From Haliclystus octoradiatus (lineage: Eukaryota > Cnidaria > Staurozoa > Stauromedusae > Haliclystidae), in the NCBI GenBank assembly GCA_916610825.1, contig OU744453.1, positions 12,481,826-12,545,825 on the forward strand: a stretch of 64,000 nt of DNA, written 5' to 3'. The notes under the pieces were generated by a model, which saw nothing but the letters and a program-made list of their open reading frames with translations, was not told the DNA's origin and made no database searches. Position 1 is the first letter of the stretch. The number at the start of each line of letters is the position of its first letter. The position numbers and the translations under genes were made by a program. Positions 20,501-32,024 of this stretch are shown piece after piece.

Positions 20501-23500
20501 TGTAACTTGAATATTAGTTAAGGCAACATTACTGTACATATAAAATAATTTTATCAGCTATACTATAAGCAGCATGCATATGTTTACTTATTGATAAATT
20601 TGGAAACAGCAGACAAACAAGCAGAAGTTGCAACTTTTTTGTAGCAGCTATGTCTCCAGATAATACATAGTAATGGCCACTTTAACCATTCAACATGAAA
20701 TATTCAATTAGATATTACTACCCATTATACTTATAATATTATTCAACTAGATCAAAACCTGTAAATCGAGACCCCCTCCCTTTTGAAAAACAGTCCAGGA
20801 AATCAAGAACAGTCCATGAACTTTAAATGGCCAAATTTCATGAAGAGTTCATGCAAAAGTCCATGAAAATTGGGCCATTTAACCTTCATGAACTGTTCAT
20901 GAACTCCTGAACTCTTTTTGAAGATATTGTACTCAGTGTTAAATTCATTTAAATTCACAAAGGACTGATCTACACAGGCATATTTGATATTGTTTCCTGC
21001 AAAAAGTTTTGAACTAAAAAAAAGATACATAGTTCCACCGTTGTACCACCAAGGTATTTAGTCAATTGATCTTTGATATTTATGCGATGATGAAGTGCCA
21101 GCTGACAGAAAGTCAAATCGACTGCAAAGAGAGATGAACATAACATAAATTAGTTAAATGATATTACGAAAAAGGAATAAACAATTTGAGAGAATTGAAT
21201 AATACATGGATTGATGATAACTCTAAAAGTATGACTGACCTAGAATTAATATTTTGCGCGATGGAACCAACCTGGGTATTTTTCGTTTTACCGAATTCTA
21301 TTATGTGGATCTTATTTGTTTTAATGTAATTATCAGTTTAATATGTTTAAAGCTTTTGAAGCAGTCATTGGCCATCAATATCTATACACAATATTTTTAA
21401 GCAAACATTATTACAAACTAAATTAAATGGAAATAAGATACAGTATCACTATATGAAACCAATTGCCTATTTGTTGCCCACAAGCAATTGGGAACACCAT
21501 TTCTACGTATTTCATATAAGTAGGTATTTGTTTATCAGAAAAAGTTTGCAAAACTACGTTATCAACCGATTTAAATAATATTGAGTTGTTGGATTGTTGT
21601 ATCATATTATTTCATCTATTCTATCTATGTAGAATCTTCTACCTCATGATGAAGAAATGAGTACACTTGAAAATGCATATTTAAAGGGTCTGACATCAGC
21701 TTCAAAACTAATGCTTGCTACATGGCTATGCTGGCAAAAGAATTAAAAAGTCAGGACACGAATAACAAACAGGAATAGAAAAAGACAGCACTGCCACATA
21801 GAGTTTCAAGATAAAGATGTGAAAGGAAAACGTCTTACTCCTATTCAGAATTAAAAAAGATGTTTCATTGATCAGGTAAACTCTCTAACGTCAGATTTAA
21901 CCCAGTCCATTTGTAAATTGTACATATAAAAATGCTACGATTATTGAAGTTGTTCTGAATTGAAACTTGCAGATAAAATGAGATATAATGAATTTCATTT
22001 TCCAAGTAAGATGTAGGTGTAGTCTTCCAATACAATGGTGGATGATCCAGGTTACCAACGTTAATTATATCCAACTAGTTGCGTATTCCTGGTGAACTTG
22101 AAGCAGTTAAAGCCTGTTTCAGCATTAAGCTAGGTTTCAGTTTAAAAGTATTGTAAGAGATAGAATAACAGGTGTCAACTCCACTACTTTATTAGCAGAA
22201 AGAAACGTTGCAGCAGCGATTGATTACAGGTATGAAAGTGCAGAAGTGAAAGACAAATGCACCAAATTGTCTGCTAATTCAATAAATAATTTGAATTTAT
22301 CGGGAAATGATTTACAAAGACTAATCAACAAAAAATTGGATAAAATTAGCAAAACCATTTACACTATAATATTGACTGTCAACACATTTTTTAACAAATT
22401 TGATTAAAAACAAGTTACAGTTAGTTGTATATTGAAATGTGGATTTTGTGGTAATCAGATTATTTGAATTTAAGTTTACAATCACACATCGCTTAAGTCA
22501 AGAAAAACTTGAAAAGAAAAAGCAAATCTTCAATTTCTAATATTTTGAAGTTGATTCTATAAGAATGTATTCCAAAAGTGAGTAGTTCTTGTGCGGTAAC
22601 TGAATCATTGAAAACTGTCCAAATTCCAAACAGCGATTCAACCATATATAGATACATTGAGACAAAAAATTTAAAATCAAGCACCTGTTCTAAAATACAT
22701 TCCTTATTTATTTCTGATTTGAAAAGAAAAATTTTCATTGAAACTTATCAAAACTTTTCAAAAATATCCTGGCGCTGGAAACCGTAACTGGAGTAGATTT
22801 TTAAAGCGCTTATAGAAATAGTACCCTCTAGCTCACTAGAGCGCTAGAAAGATTCTATCAAAACACCTTCCAACTGAAATGGCAACATACAGGAGGATGG
22901 CAGAAAAGCTATGGCAATGCAAAACAGGGCAATGGAATCCCTTGGTGAAACACGAACACGGCAGCGTAATGAAGAAAATGAATCTGGATCCAGCTCAAGT
23001 TGTAGGCCTACTCCTCCACTAGCTAAAAGACAGCATTCATCTGGGACAGAAACAATTGCTTATTCGAGGGAAAGGCAAGGCAGACGCTCAGGAAGACCAT
23101 CAACTGCAGAGTTTAGTACAATAGATATTATCACATCGAACTCTCATGATGAGAAAGTATCAACAAAATCAGAAAAGCAATATCTTGGGGAGGAAAGAAT
23201 GATCATACGTGGATTTGATGTCAATAGAAACTGGGACCACAAAACCTTTAAAGAGCTCGGCAATCTTTTTCTGATATCAAGGAAATTGAGAGCCTTTGAG
23301 ATAATGAAGAATTCAAGTGGACAGTTAGTTACACAAAATGTCCCCCCAGGCAAAAAAGAAGAAATGGTTTATAGATCAGTAAATCATTACCAATAATGAG
23401 TATCACAGGAAGAATTATTTACACAGATTCTCTCTTTGTAAACAATAGCCATATAATGTTAAATTTATATCTTAGCAATTTTTACCTATATATATATATA

Positions 23501-26500
23501 TTGTAATTTCATATACATATTTCTATAATTCTATACATAGTAATATTTCCTTTAACCTTGATAATGACAACAGCAATGTCGAAATGACGGAACAAATTTA
23601 ATTGTGATTTTTTGGTTTGTCTCTATCATTCATAATAAAATTATTTTGCAACATTGTTATTTCTGATTTGTTTGCTTAAAAGTTCTCAAACTGCAGTATA
23701 GCAATGGCTGAACCAATTCAAACTGTATCGAATGAGCAGCTGATGGATGAGATTAGGAATTATCCCATAATTTATGACAAAAGCAATGCTGACTATAAAA
23801 TACCTCTGAAGAAACGAAATTCTTGGCAAGAAATTGCTACAAAATTAGTTATGAATGTAAATAATCCTCAGAGAAGATTATAGGTATACCAATATACAAA
23901 CAATGTTTAGAAAGTACATGATAAATGTATACCGGTAATGCCATTTCTGGTTCTGGGCGATAAGATGTTAGGCCAATTGAGGCCAAGTTTGAATACCTAG
24001 TTTGAATGTTGGCTCTATACACACATTACACCCTTCACCTCCACTTGATAATTATGATGATGGTAGGGCAAGAACTATTGAGGATAATGAATGCAGTATA
24101 TCAATGATTATGTGGACACTGAACAGCTTGGTGCACGGCCGTGAATTCCCTTAGACTTTATTTAAGTTTGGGATCCTCTTTTAACGATTTAACAAATGAC
24201 CTACTTGCAGATAATCTTATAGTAGATGACAATTTTGAAGTATTAGTGTCAGAAAGGACAGCCCATGTCCTGGCAGAGAATGGAGATATTAACCTTCAAG
24301 GCGTTCCAAATAAAAAGGGAGTCACATCGGACACTTCAACAACAATGTCAGGCAAACGTAAATTAGCTTATCAAGTCAGGTAGAAATGGACAGAGGATTT
24401 CTGAAAACTATGAACACACATAGTAGTGCTAAAAGTAAATGAAAATCAGAAACAAAATACTAGACCTGTGGAAATTGAAGATAATAAAAGACATTTTTGC
24501 TTAAATCTTGTTGGCCAATTAAAGAACCTTGAACCTGAATATGAGTCCCTGGCCAAGATGCGAATTATGCAGGTGTTCAACAATGTTGTTTGGATGACAC
24601 AACCTCAATCATCACACACTCAAACAGCCCCTCTAAAGCAACCTAGGTCTGCAACCAACCAACCCCTTCCTAGAGCCCATCATCAGCAGTCTCCACTGCT
24701 GGGTCCGAATTGTAACCAATTTATGCCTCAGACATAGATGTCAATGAGGCCTCCCAATGCATCAAATGCGTTAAACCATACATTGTAATGAATCAATTTC
24801 CTATTGACTATGAACTAAGCTCAGATTTGATGAGTATAAACGGTAGACAGGATGATACCTCATGAGCAACTTCATTTCTGCAAATATTAATTTTAATTGT
24901 AAACAGTAGGCCTACTCTCAATTGTACTATAAATTGCATGATTTTGAGATTTGAAAAAAATTTATACAATGTTTTACTGTACTGTCACATTCATATTTTG
25001 CATCTATAATACAATGTATATATTACATCATATAATATATAATTAACAAGAAAGTCTGCATGTACTACTTGTACAGAATAGTGTAAACACAAATAATACT
25101 AGAGCATTTTATTCATATGAAAAATGCTAGACTTAACAGAAAAACAGGGGTACCTGTCCTTTAATTCTGCCGGTGTTATCCAAGATCATCGAAAGACACG
25201 TATATGACAGCCTACAAGATTTCAATACTAAACACTGTCTATTCTGTGATTCTCAGTCTTGCTTCCTAAGAGGCCATTCCCGTGAAACAGCAATACTTCG
25301 CTTATTTGAAACACTGTTAAAAGCTATTGATAGTGGTGATGTCTGTTGTGCAGGACAGCGAACATTGCAAGGTAAAAACGATAAGATGAGCATCAGTGAG
25401 GATGGGGGTGAAATTGCACAAGCAGAAGCAACTCTTGCTGTCAAATTAGAAAGAAGCTTATCGGCTGTTCAAAGAAAATATCCAGATTTGTGTGTGCCCA
25501 GTTGCAGCCAAAGGCATTTCCTGGATTGGGTGGCACATGTTCCTTATGCGTTTGTGCCATTCACCAGAACGTTAAGTTAATGTTTATGAGGTCTAATATA
25601 GAGTCCATAAAAGAATTTCAACAAATTATATGGTTTATAGTTTATGGGCTAGGTGAAAATGAAGAATGTGACATCAAGCTCAACTATAAAAATTTAATCA
25701 CCTTGACTGGTTTGCCAACAGTGAACGCTCTAAAACCATTGTTCAACTTCTTGAAACCTGAAGGTAAGTCAAGCAACACAAAAAATATTCTTGACATGAT
25801 TTGATATAGACAAAGCTAAAGGATTTTTATATTTTATTTTAGAGAACCCGCGTTTCCCAAAAAATTATTACAGCTCATTAAATTTTGGAAACCAGTTAAT
25901 AGTAACAATTGTAAAGATGAGATTGAACACATACCACAATGAGTTGGCAGATCGATTCAATTTAAACCTCAAAGAAGTATCTGGGATATTTAAAGCCTGG
26001 ATCAACTTTATGTATCTACAACCTGGTAAACTCTGCATCGTACCGACTCGAAATGTTATACTGGACACTTATCTGGCAGCCTTCAAGGGTGATGCTAATC
26101 CTGTGATGATGCTTATTGATGGAACTGAACTAGAAATCCAAAAGCTGCCTTCCCTCAGCTATCGAAGCCACACCTACTCAACCTACAAGAATAGAAATTC
26201 GTCAAAAGGGTTGGTCGCTATCATACCTGCTGGATATCCAATATTCTGATATGCCACATGGCCTTAAACAAGGTGGCCTCATAATGAAGTATAAATGAAT
26301 CATTATGAGGCAATCTAAGATAATCAAGATTTAGCATTAATCTAATCAGATCTAACATTATAACAGATACATGGGTTTTTTACACAAGCTAAAAGATTGC
26401 GGCATCCTGCAAGGGGGATACGTCATTCTTGCAGATAAATGTTTCCTCAATGTTGAGAATTTAGTTTCAAACCTCAAAGTGCATTTAGAAATGCCAGATA

Positions 26501-29500
26501 AAGAAGTCAGGAACCAGCCGTCAAAGGCACAGGTGAAGAGATCGAATGAGATTGCGCAAAAGAGAGTTCATGTCGAACGATTTATGCGAAAAATTAAAGA
26601 ATACAAATTACAGAACATGTGATTTTGACATTAGGTATAATACTTATGCGTATTCTTCAGCTTCCAACTGTCACCGCAAGCTTTCAATGAAGTACTTTTG
26701 TTGTCTTTGAGTGTCTTACCCAACATGAATTTTAATTCAACTATTGTATGACTTCCATCTGTGAAACCAACAACAGCGTCAGGTAAATAAAACAATAGAA
26801 AAGTGTTGTATTTAGCGACCACTCTTCAAACGCGACCAGCGACCGCCCCTTTTGGTCCCACGTTCGACTATCCATTGTTTTAAGCGACCACCCAAACAAT
26901 GCTTTAAGAATTGTTTACATTTTTGTCGTTTTCTATGAATAATTAACATCGCTGTTTATCCGTTTGCCGCCGCTGTGTAAATACCGCAACACATTTCTAT
27001 TCAGCATAACATGTTTTGTCTACTCAAGTGTTTGATCGATTATAAAAAGGGTGAATAATTTCTAATTCATTGCAGTTTTGTACACTTGCTCTCCTGCTCA
27101 GCATTTCTGTTTTCATATGCTAAATCTTGATCAATATGAATCGTAAGTGTTAAACACTCGAAGAACGTAAGGCTGGTTTAGACATGGCAGCGAGGGGAAA
27201 CAGTGCTAGATCAATAGCAGATATCATGAAATGTGGAAAGACACAAATTCAAAACATCTTGAAAAAAGAAAGATATCATTCAGAAAGATTTGGAAAACAA
27301 CACGCTGCTTAGTTTGAAGAGAAAGCGTGCTATTACAGGCAATGAAGAAATAAACGATATTTGCCACAAATGATTTAGTGACGCCATTCGTCGACGTTTG
27401 CCTGTGTCTTGGCCCATGCTGCAATAGAAATGTCAGGAGAACGTGGCGATGTAGACATAAAAACTTTTGATGAGTGGAAGGCCCAACTAATTCCCGGCTT
27501 ACTTGAAGGTTATTCAGCCAATTACATGTTTAAGATGGATGAAATTGGTTTACAGTTTAAAGATACTAGCACTGACACATTTATAACCAAAGGAGAAGAT
27601 TGTGCTGGTGGAAAGAAATGTAAAGTGAGAGCTAAGGTCGCTCTTTGCTGTAGTTCAACAGGAGAGAAGTTGAAGCCATTGTTAATTGGCAAATCTAAAA
27701 AGCCGGGTTGTTTTAAAAACGTAAAAATTGATCAATTGCCTGTGAAATACGCAAATAATAAAAAATTGTGGATAAACGGAGATCTTTTCGGAAGTTGGTT
27801 AAATACTGTTAACAATCAGATGAAATCTAAAAAGAGAAAGATATTGCATGTTTTGGATAATGCCCCGTGTCACAGACACATTTCTACAATGAAATTGTCA
27901 AATGTTAAATTGTTGCCGTTACCGCCGAATACAACATGAAAATGAATTAATTAAGTCAGTATTAAAACTTGCACTTGCAACGGGCAAACATTATTTATCT
28001 TTGAAAAATCAACATAGCTGACTATTTTAATCAATATCGATATAATTAATAATGCAACCTGTTGATGTTTTGATAATTCAATACCTACAGTACTGTATTT
28101 TTATTATCATTAATTGCAAAATATTATTAATGTTATTGTTATGTCATGTGTCATGTGTTATCTGTCTATTGCATAATATAGTTGAGGTCAAAGTGTAATT
28201 CTTGTAAAAAATATAGAGTCAGATAGAAAACAGTGTAGCGAGATTGAGTGTGTCGAATTGTGATAATAAAAGTTAGCCCTACATTCATTGTGTTATTATT
28301 GAACTTATGTGAAGCATTACATTGGTGTCGGAAGTCGGATTTAAAAGATTATTACCGTCTACAAATATACAGTACGCATCGAGTTAAATTAGAGAAATTC
28401 AGTGGGAAAGTAGCGTCAGCCGAAACAAAATGGCGACATTGGGAAGTTGATATGGTAGCAGCCTTACCGGTGAAATCCGAAACGATACAGCCAACTCAAG
28501 ATCTCCCCTGTCCATTAGCCACCTTTGAAGAACAAAGTGGTTTCTTATCAGTACATCTCACAGGTGAAGCCAAAGAATTCTTCCTAGATTATGTTAAATC
28601 AGCGGCCACAACATTTGAGGAATGTGTACAGAGAATGCGCGAACAGTACGGTGAAAAGAAGACGTTTGCTGCATTCCAGCTTCGCCAACGAGAACTTTTG
28701 AAGCAAAGGCCTACACCAATGTAGGCACACAAGCACGAAAGAGATTTGCAGCAGAGATTTGTGGTGTTTTCACATTACAAAAAACAGTTTACAGGTGTTA
28801 TCAATAAATGAAACCAAACAACCAAGCACAGCAGGAAATGTTGACATGTTAGCAAAACTTGTTGAGATGCAAGCCACTTTAATTGAACACGTGGCAAGCT
28901 TGACAGTGCGTGTCGACACATTGTTTACTCGTAGCTATGGCAACAGAGGAACACACAATCAGAGAGAAGCGACGGCAAACTTCAACGAAGAAGAAGAAAA
29001 ATGTTATAGCTGCAGAAAGTTGGTCATACCATAGCATCGTGTACGCAAAAAGATAGATGCAGAAATTGTGGACAATCTGGTCATTATGCAAGGGGTTGTT
29101 TGCAACCTAGAAAACAACAAAACAATAAACCGGCAGAAAACTAGAAAGGGAGATCGCCCTGAGTCAAGCGGTTTCCCTGGCAACGCCAGACGACTCGATA
29201 AGACGGATTGCGAGCATTGGAAGCAAAGCTGGGTACGCTGAATGTCGCCTTGAAAATATACTAATTGATGGACTCATTGATAGTGGTGCTGAAGTTGCAG
29301 TTATAAATAAAACATTATGCCAACAGACAGGAGTAGCCACTGTTGTGCAAGAGAAAAATGTACCTGTATTAACAGCAGCTAATAATAAACCAATTGAAGC
29401 TATAAGTGTTGTAGAGATTCCATTGACTTTTTGGGGTAATAAAATTAAACATCGTTTTTATGTTGTGGCTGATGCTATTGTATCTCACCCCTTAACTTGG

Positions 29501-32024
29501 AGCGCAATGGTCTGAAAAAATAAGCTATTTAATAACTTCAACTGGACATCAGATATAAATTACATAATAACAAGCGTTTGACAGCAACACCTATATGCAC
29601 AGTTGTTTCCTTGGAATCCAGGATTATTCCTCCTCAAGCTGAACTTATGTTATCTTTGAAGTTAAAAAATGATTCACCAATGAATGATGGAATATCATGT
29701 ATTATTGAGCCTTATAAAGCTCCACGGAAAGATGGTGTTGTTAACTAATAACAGAGAAAGCTATATCGGGATGCCGGTAGTAAATTTAGGGGATAACCCT
29801 GCTACTGTATATGCTAATACTGAATTGGGAACAATGGAAATGGTTGATGAACATACGAGTGTAAATGCATTAAGTAGTAAAAATAAAGAATAATGAGTGT
29901 ATTTTACCTTGAAATTATATAAATGTTTTGATCACTTCGGGCCGCTGTCAGTCAGACACGAAAAAGTCCTAAATGTTTTGTTTACTCCACAGCGTGACAC
30001 TTGATCGCTAAATCCTTTCGTATGCAAAGTAGAAAATAGCTCATTTGCATATTTGGCGGGAAATATTGCTCTTTACTTCAACGTCATCCTTTAAATCAGT
30101 GTGTCTGACTGACAGAAAATATTCATACAGACAGTTTCGACTTAAGCGCAACAGTCGGCATCTCAAAGCTAATGCCGTAATGATCATATACTCAAAGAAG
30201 CCGTGTGACCGCCTACCCGTTGTTTTGGACACTTCACACCACGTGGTAATTTGAGGTCGCTGTCGTCAATATTTAGTCATGCGAGTTGACTGTTTTATCG
30301 CATGCCAAATGGAAATGGCAGTTCAACTTGGCCTTGTTGTTTAGAATATTATCTGTATGTGTGCTACATTTTGAACAAAAAGAACAACTAATTTACATTA
30401 CATGATGATTATAGATTTAGAAGGAATATATAAAAAGTTTTAATCAAAGTGTATTACTTGTGTTTTATGTCAAGTTTTGTCAGTCAGACACAAACGGCTT
30501 CGGAGAGGTTAGTCAGACACAAAATCTTGTCAGTCAGACACGAGAAACATTTGTTTATTACCGTATATATTTTGAAAGTATTTAATAAAATGAATAATAT
30601 TTGTAAAGTATAGTATCTTAAGAACATGATGAGAGTGATTTTATTCTTCTTTATGCCAACACTTCGCAGAAATCTACAAATGTTCATCTCCAATAGGCAA
30701 AATGGCGAGCGTCCGTGTCAGTCAGACACGGACCTTAAACTTGCTGTAGTTTATTTATATTTTGAGTTATTGTGAATATTTTTACTTTGTGGGAATGTTT
30801 TTGCCACTCTTTATTTGTAAGAAATAATAATTGATCAAACTTTGCGTGGATGTTGATGCCTTATTCGAAAATATCTTCCGATATGTCAGTCAGACACGAT
30901 GGAGCCGCCCTAAACATAAATCACACATCCCTACCTGATCTCAAGATCACATAGCACATAATTTACAAACTTAAATAATAAACTAAACACTAAACATACA
31001 CATTGTTAATAGAATAGGCACGTTGACGTCATACATGTTAACACGGGTGTATACGTAGCTTGCATGATAATAAAATGCGGAACATAAATGACGATACATT
31101 GAAATTGTTCCCGTGTTAATAGTTTAATGTTTAATAATAGTTCAGCTTGAAGGTGTTTATTCCGTATCATGTAAAATTGTTCCTGTCTTAATGATTTTAT
31201 TTTGTATTTTTATTATTTGGACTTTAGCATTGACGTAAATAGAATATAGTAGGCCTATAAATAGAGAGTAATTTGTAAGTAGTTCAGTCAGTTTTTGGTG
31301 TTCTTGAGTGAAGAATAAATTGTGGAAATTATTGATTGTGTGTTAATTGCTACACATATTTTGCACATAGTGCAGGACGGTAAAAATGTAATGTAGACGG
31401 TGTCGCCCTACCGAAGGCACCCGTACCACTCCTCTATTTCTAGATGAGTGGCTTTTTTTGCCGAGAGCAATGATTTTAAACGCTCTTTGTTGATCTCAGC
31501 CGCGACACTGCGGAACAATTTCAACAGATTTCATGGCAGATAGGTCTTGATTGTCAATGCGCAACGATGCGCTGCAGCTCAATTCCCCCTGGACCATTCC
31601 ATCCGCCATCCTCAGATGGTACTCATTTGATGTTTCAGATAAAGTCAAGGCTGATTTGACCTTAGGGGGATTTGAACCACAGTCGATCAGATATAAAGAC
31701 AAAGTGCGGTTGCTCTGCCATCTGAGCTAATCCTCCTTAATACGGTACGGCAGGACGGTAGTAGCTAGTAGCATTGCAAAAACAGTAACTGTAATTACAA
31801 GAACATTATATTTCGCTGAGTACAATGGCATAATTAAAATTAGTTAATACCAGAACATTACTTCAGGTTGAAGTTCTAGGGCCAGGGCCTAGGCCTACCT
31901 TCTAGTCTAGGTCTAGAACCAGCTTTGGCAACTCACCTAAAATCTGAAATGGTTCATGGAATCCAAAAGCAGTCTTATAATATGCCACATGCTTTCTATA
32001 ATTCTTCAAACGCCTTATACGCAT
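17563..32024 (-). CDS. UTP23: rRNA-processing protein UTP23 homologue (six exons)
   Basis: Exons (5' to 3'): 32024-31937, 21121-21029, 20505-20362, 19460-19386, 18833-18754, 17796-17563. Phases agree throughout (714 nt, 237 residues; human about 249). Diagnostic blocks are the N-terminal MRIRRLKNYRKHVAYYKTAF and FHEPFQIL, then VDLTFCQLAL, TTQCILHEGELLG, SECMASFFG, RLFVASQDRELRYKLQKTPG, TPLIFINHNAIVLE and, near the C-terminus, the signature GPKGPNPLSVRK. UTP23 is a nucleolar PIN-domain protein, nuclease-dead in known members, of the small-subunit processome, where it acts with snR30/U17 in 18S rRNA processing. The exon 2 donor is the least certain join. The final exon may be read to the stop at 17563 or spliced after KQ. 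Intron 1 is 10.8 kb and full of transposons. The gene is head-to-head with the 32319 microprotein gene. Confidence 0.92.
19480..19730. repeat. TTCATGAACTG MITE family copies in UTP23 intron 3
   Basis: Two degraded hairpin units (about 19485-19535 and 19590-19730). The right one ends CATGAACTGTTTTTCGCAGG, matching the family end. The left end is diverged. Another partial copy lies at 19925-19965. Confidence 0.55.
20785..20925. mobile_element. TTCATGAACTG MITE family copy in UTP23 intron 2
   Basis: An inverted repeat of about 140 bp with GAAAAACAGTCCAGGA on the left and TCCTGAACTCTTTTTGAAG on the right. GGCCAAATTTCATGAA and its reverse complement lie in the middle, suggesting an internally duplicated loop relative to the 103-bp copy. 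Confidence 0.6.
21130..22860. other. UTP23 intron 1, left part, no gene recognised
   Basis: AT-rich with scattered short ORFs (for example 21865-22074 and 22493-22738 minus) that show no known motif. Confidence 0.4.
22911..23396 (+). pseudogene. transposon accessory-protein-like ORF
   Basis: A 161-codon frame with a low-complexity Ser/Arg/Pro-rich N-terminal half followed by a segment with no known fold that I recognise (IIRGFDVNRNWDHKTFKELG). The KRQHSSGTETIAYSRERQ stretch resembles the linker found in Myb/MADF-type accessory proteins of DNA transposons. It lies just before a MADF-BESS coding remnant in the same orientation, so it may be part of the same element. Function is unknown and the transposon assignment is inference. 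Confidence 0.35.
23704..24737 (+). pseudogene. MADF-BESS protein, broken (DNA-transposon accessory or captured regulator)
   Basis: A start at 23704 opens a frame with NEQLMDEIRNYPIIYDKSN and WQEIATKLVMNV, the N-terminal half of a MADF (Myb/SANT-like) DNA-binding domain, and stops at 23881. Other frames follow at 24141-24383 and 24426-24737. The latter holds HFCLNLVGQLKNLEPEYESL and MRIMQVFNNV, a BESS protein-interaction motif, followed by a Gln/Pro-rich tail. Order MADF then BESS is that of MADF-BESS regulators and of accessory proteins of PIF/Harbinger-like elements. Stops and frame changes show decay, unless introns join the parts. A second, antisense MADF copy at 52795-52926 supports a mobile origin. 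Confidence 0.6.
25160..25350 (+). pseudogene. LINE reverse transcriptase fragment
   Basis: The frame contains LSKIIERHVYDSLQDFN, then SCFLRGHSRETAILRLFETL and LKAIDSGDV. This is the fingers/palm entry of non-LTR reverse transcriptases (usual pattern: SKxxExxVxxxL ... F-R-x-G-H-S-x-x-T-A-L ... I-D-x-G). Only about 60 codons remain before the frame runs into transposase-like sequence, so this is a short relic. Clade cannot be fixed. Confidence 0.65.
25390..26622 (+). pseudogene. DDE_Tnp_4 transposase (PIF/Harbinger-ISL2EU type), broken
   Basis: Successive frames carry the parts of an HTH_Tnp_4 plus DDE_Tnp_4 transposase. LITLTGLPTVNALKPLFNFL (about 25695-25755) is the usual N-terminal block. 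A helix-turn-helix LADRFNLNLKEVSGIFKAWI (25946-26005) follows. LIDGTELEIQKLPSLSYRSH (about 26112-26170) has the first catalytic Asp. VILADKCF (26422-26445) has the second Asp. RVHVERFMRKIKEYKLQ has the Glu. The triad residues survive in separate frames (25490-25804, 25917-26249, 26371-26622) with a stop region at 26250-26370, so the copy cannot make one protein unless spliced. It sits within UTP23 intron 1. Confidence 0.75.
26813..27939 (+). pseudogene. pogo/Tigger-type (DDE_1) transposase, broken
   Basis: From the ATG at 27136 a frame, broken by an early stop, shows ERKAGLDMAARGNSARSIAD then KCGKTQIQNILKK, a pipsqueak/CENP-B-like helix-turn-helix. The frame at 27409-27939 carries the DDE_1 catalytic core: MDEIGLQF (first Asp), a KxRAKVALCCSSTGEKLKPL strand typical of the family, and HVLDNAPCH (second Asp). 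It ends at PPNTT, just before the segment that would hold the third acid, so the core is truncated. A stretch at 26813-26930 with GCGACCAC repeats may be the left terminal region. The element lies in UTP23 intron 1. Confidence 0.75.
28140..29892 (+). pseudogene. LTR retrotransposon remnant with gag, zinc knuckles and protease
   Basis: A probable 5' LTR end (ATTACA at 28316-28321) is followed by a primer-binding-site-like TGGTGTCGGAAGTCGGA (28323-28339). Gag-like sequence continues to 28724 (LEKFSGKVASAETKW, HLTGEAKEFFLDYV, ECVQRMREQYGE). Two CCHC knuckles lie at about 28999-29095 (CYSCRK with a frame change, then CRNCGQSGHYARGC). A retropepsin-like segment at about 29165-29515 has LIDGLIDSGAEVAVI, with the Asp-Ser-Gly active site. 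Further frames to 29892 are short. Reverse transcriptase and integrase are missing. Frameshifts and stops throughout show a dead, truncated copy of a Ty3-like element. Confidence 0.65.
29938..30910. mobile_element. non-coding element with repeated GTCAGTCAGACAC motif
   Basis: The 13-mer GTCAGTCAGACAC or close variants occur about seven times, at about 29947, 30099 (inverted), 30479, 30510, 30529, 30718 and 30885. The outer edges carry related GC-rich ends (GGGCCGCTGTCAG on the left, GGAGCCGCCC on the right). Dense subterminal repeats bounded by matching ends suggest a non-autonomous DNA transposon; the class is unknown. No coding frame is supported. Confidence 0.45.
31024..31352 (+). promoter_or_regulatory. 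LTR-like or promoter-like stretch
   Basis: Contains a palindromic CRE (TGACGTCA, 31024-31031), a TATA box (TATAAATAG, 31256-31264) and AATAAA (31314-31319), all on the plus strand, ending in TTGCTACA. TATA then poly(A) signal within about 60 bases is typical of an LTR. It could be a remnant LTR near the gag relic, but no second copy was matched. Confidence 0.3.
31383..31749 (-). mobile_element. tRNA-derived SINE, copy 1
   Basis: Read on the minus strand, it starts GGAGGATTAGCTCAGATGG with a pol III A box (31718-31729) and a B box GGTTCAAATCC (31668-31678), then a body of about 290 bp. It is flanked by an 11-bp target duplication GCAGGACGGTA (31372-31382 and 31750-31760). The same sequence recurs at 63399-63776. 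It is inserted just outside the UTP23 first exon, within intron 1's neighbourhood. Confidence 0.9.

Noticed and set aside
31668..31740. Functional tRNA gene
   Set aside because: A and B boxes are present, but the sequence continues into a repeated body with target duplications and the cloverleaf is not intact; it is the head of a SINE.
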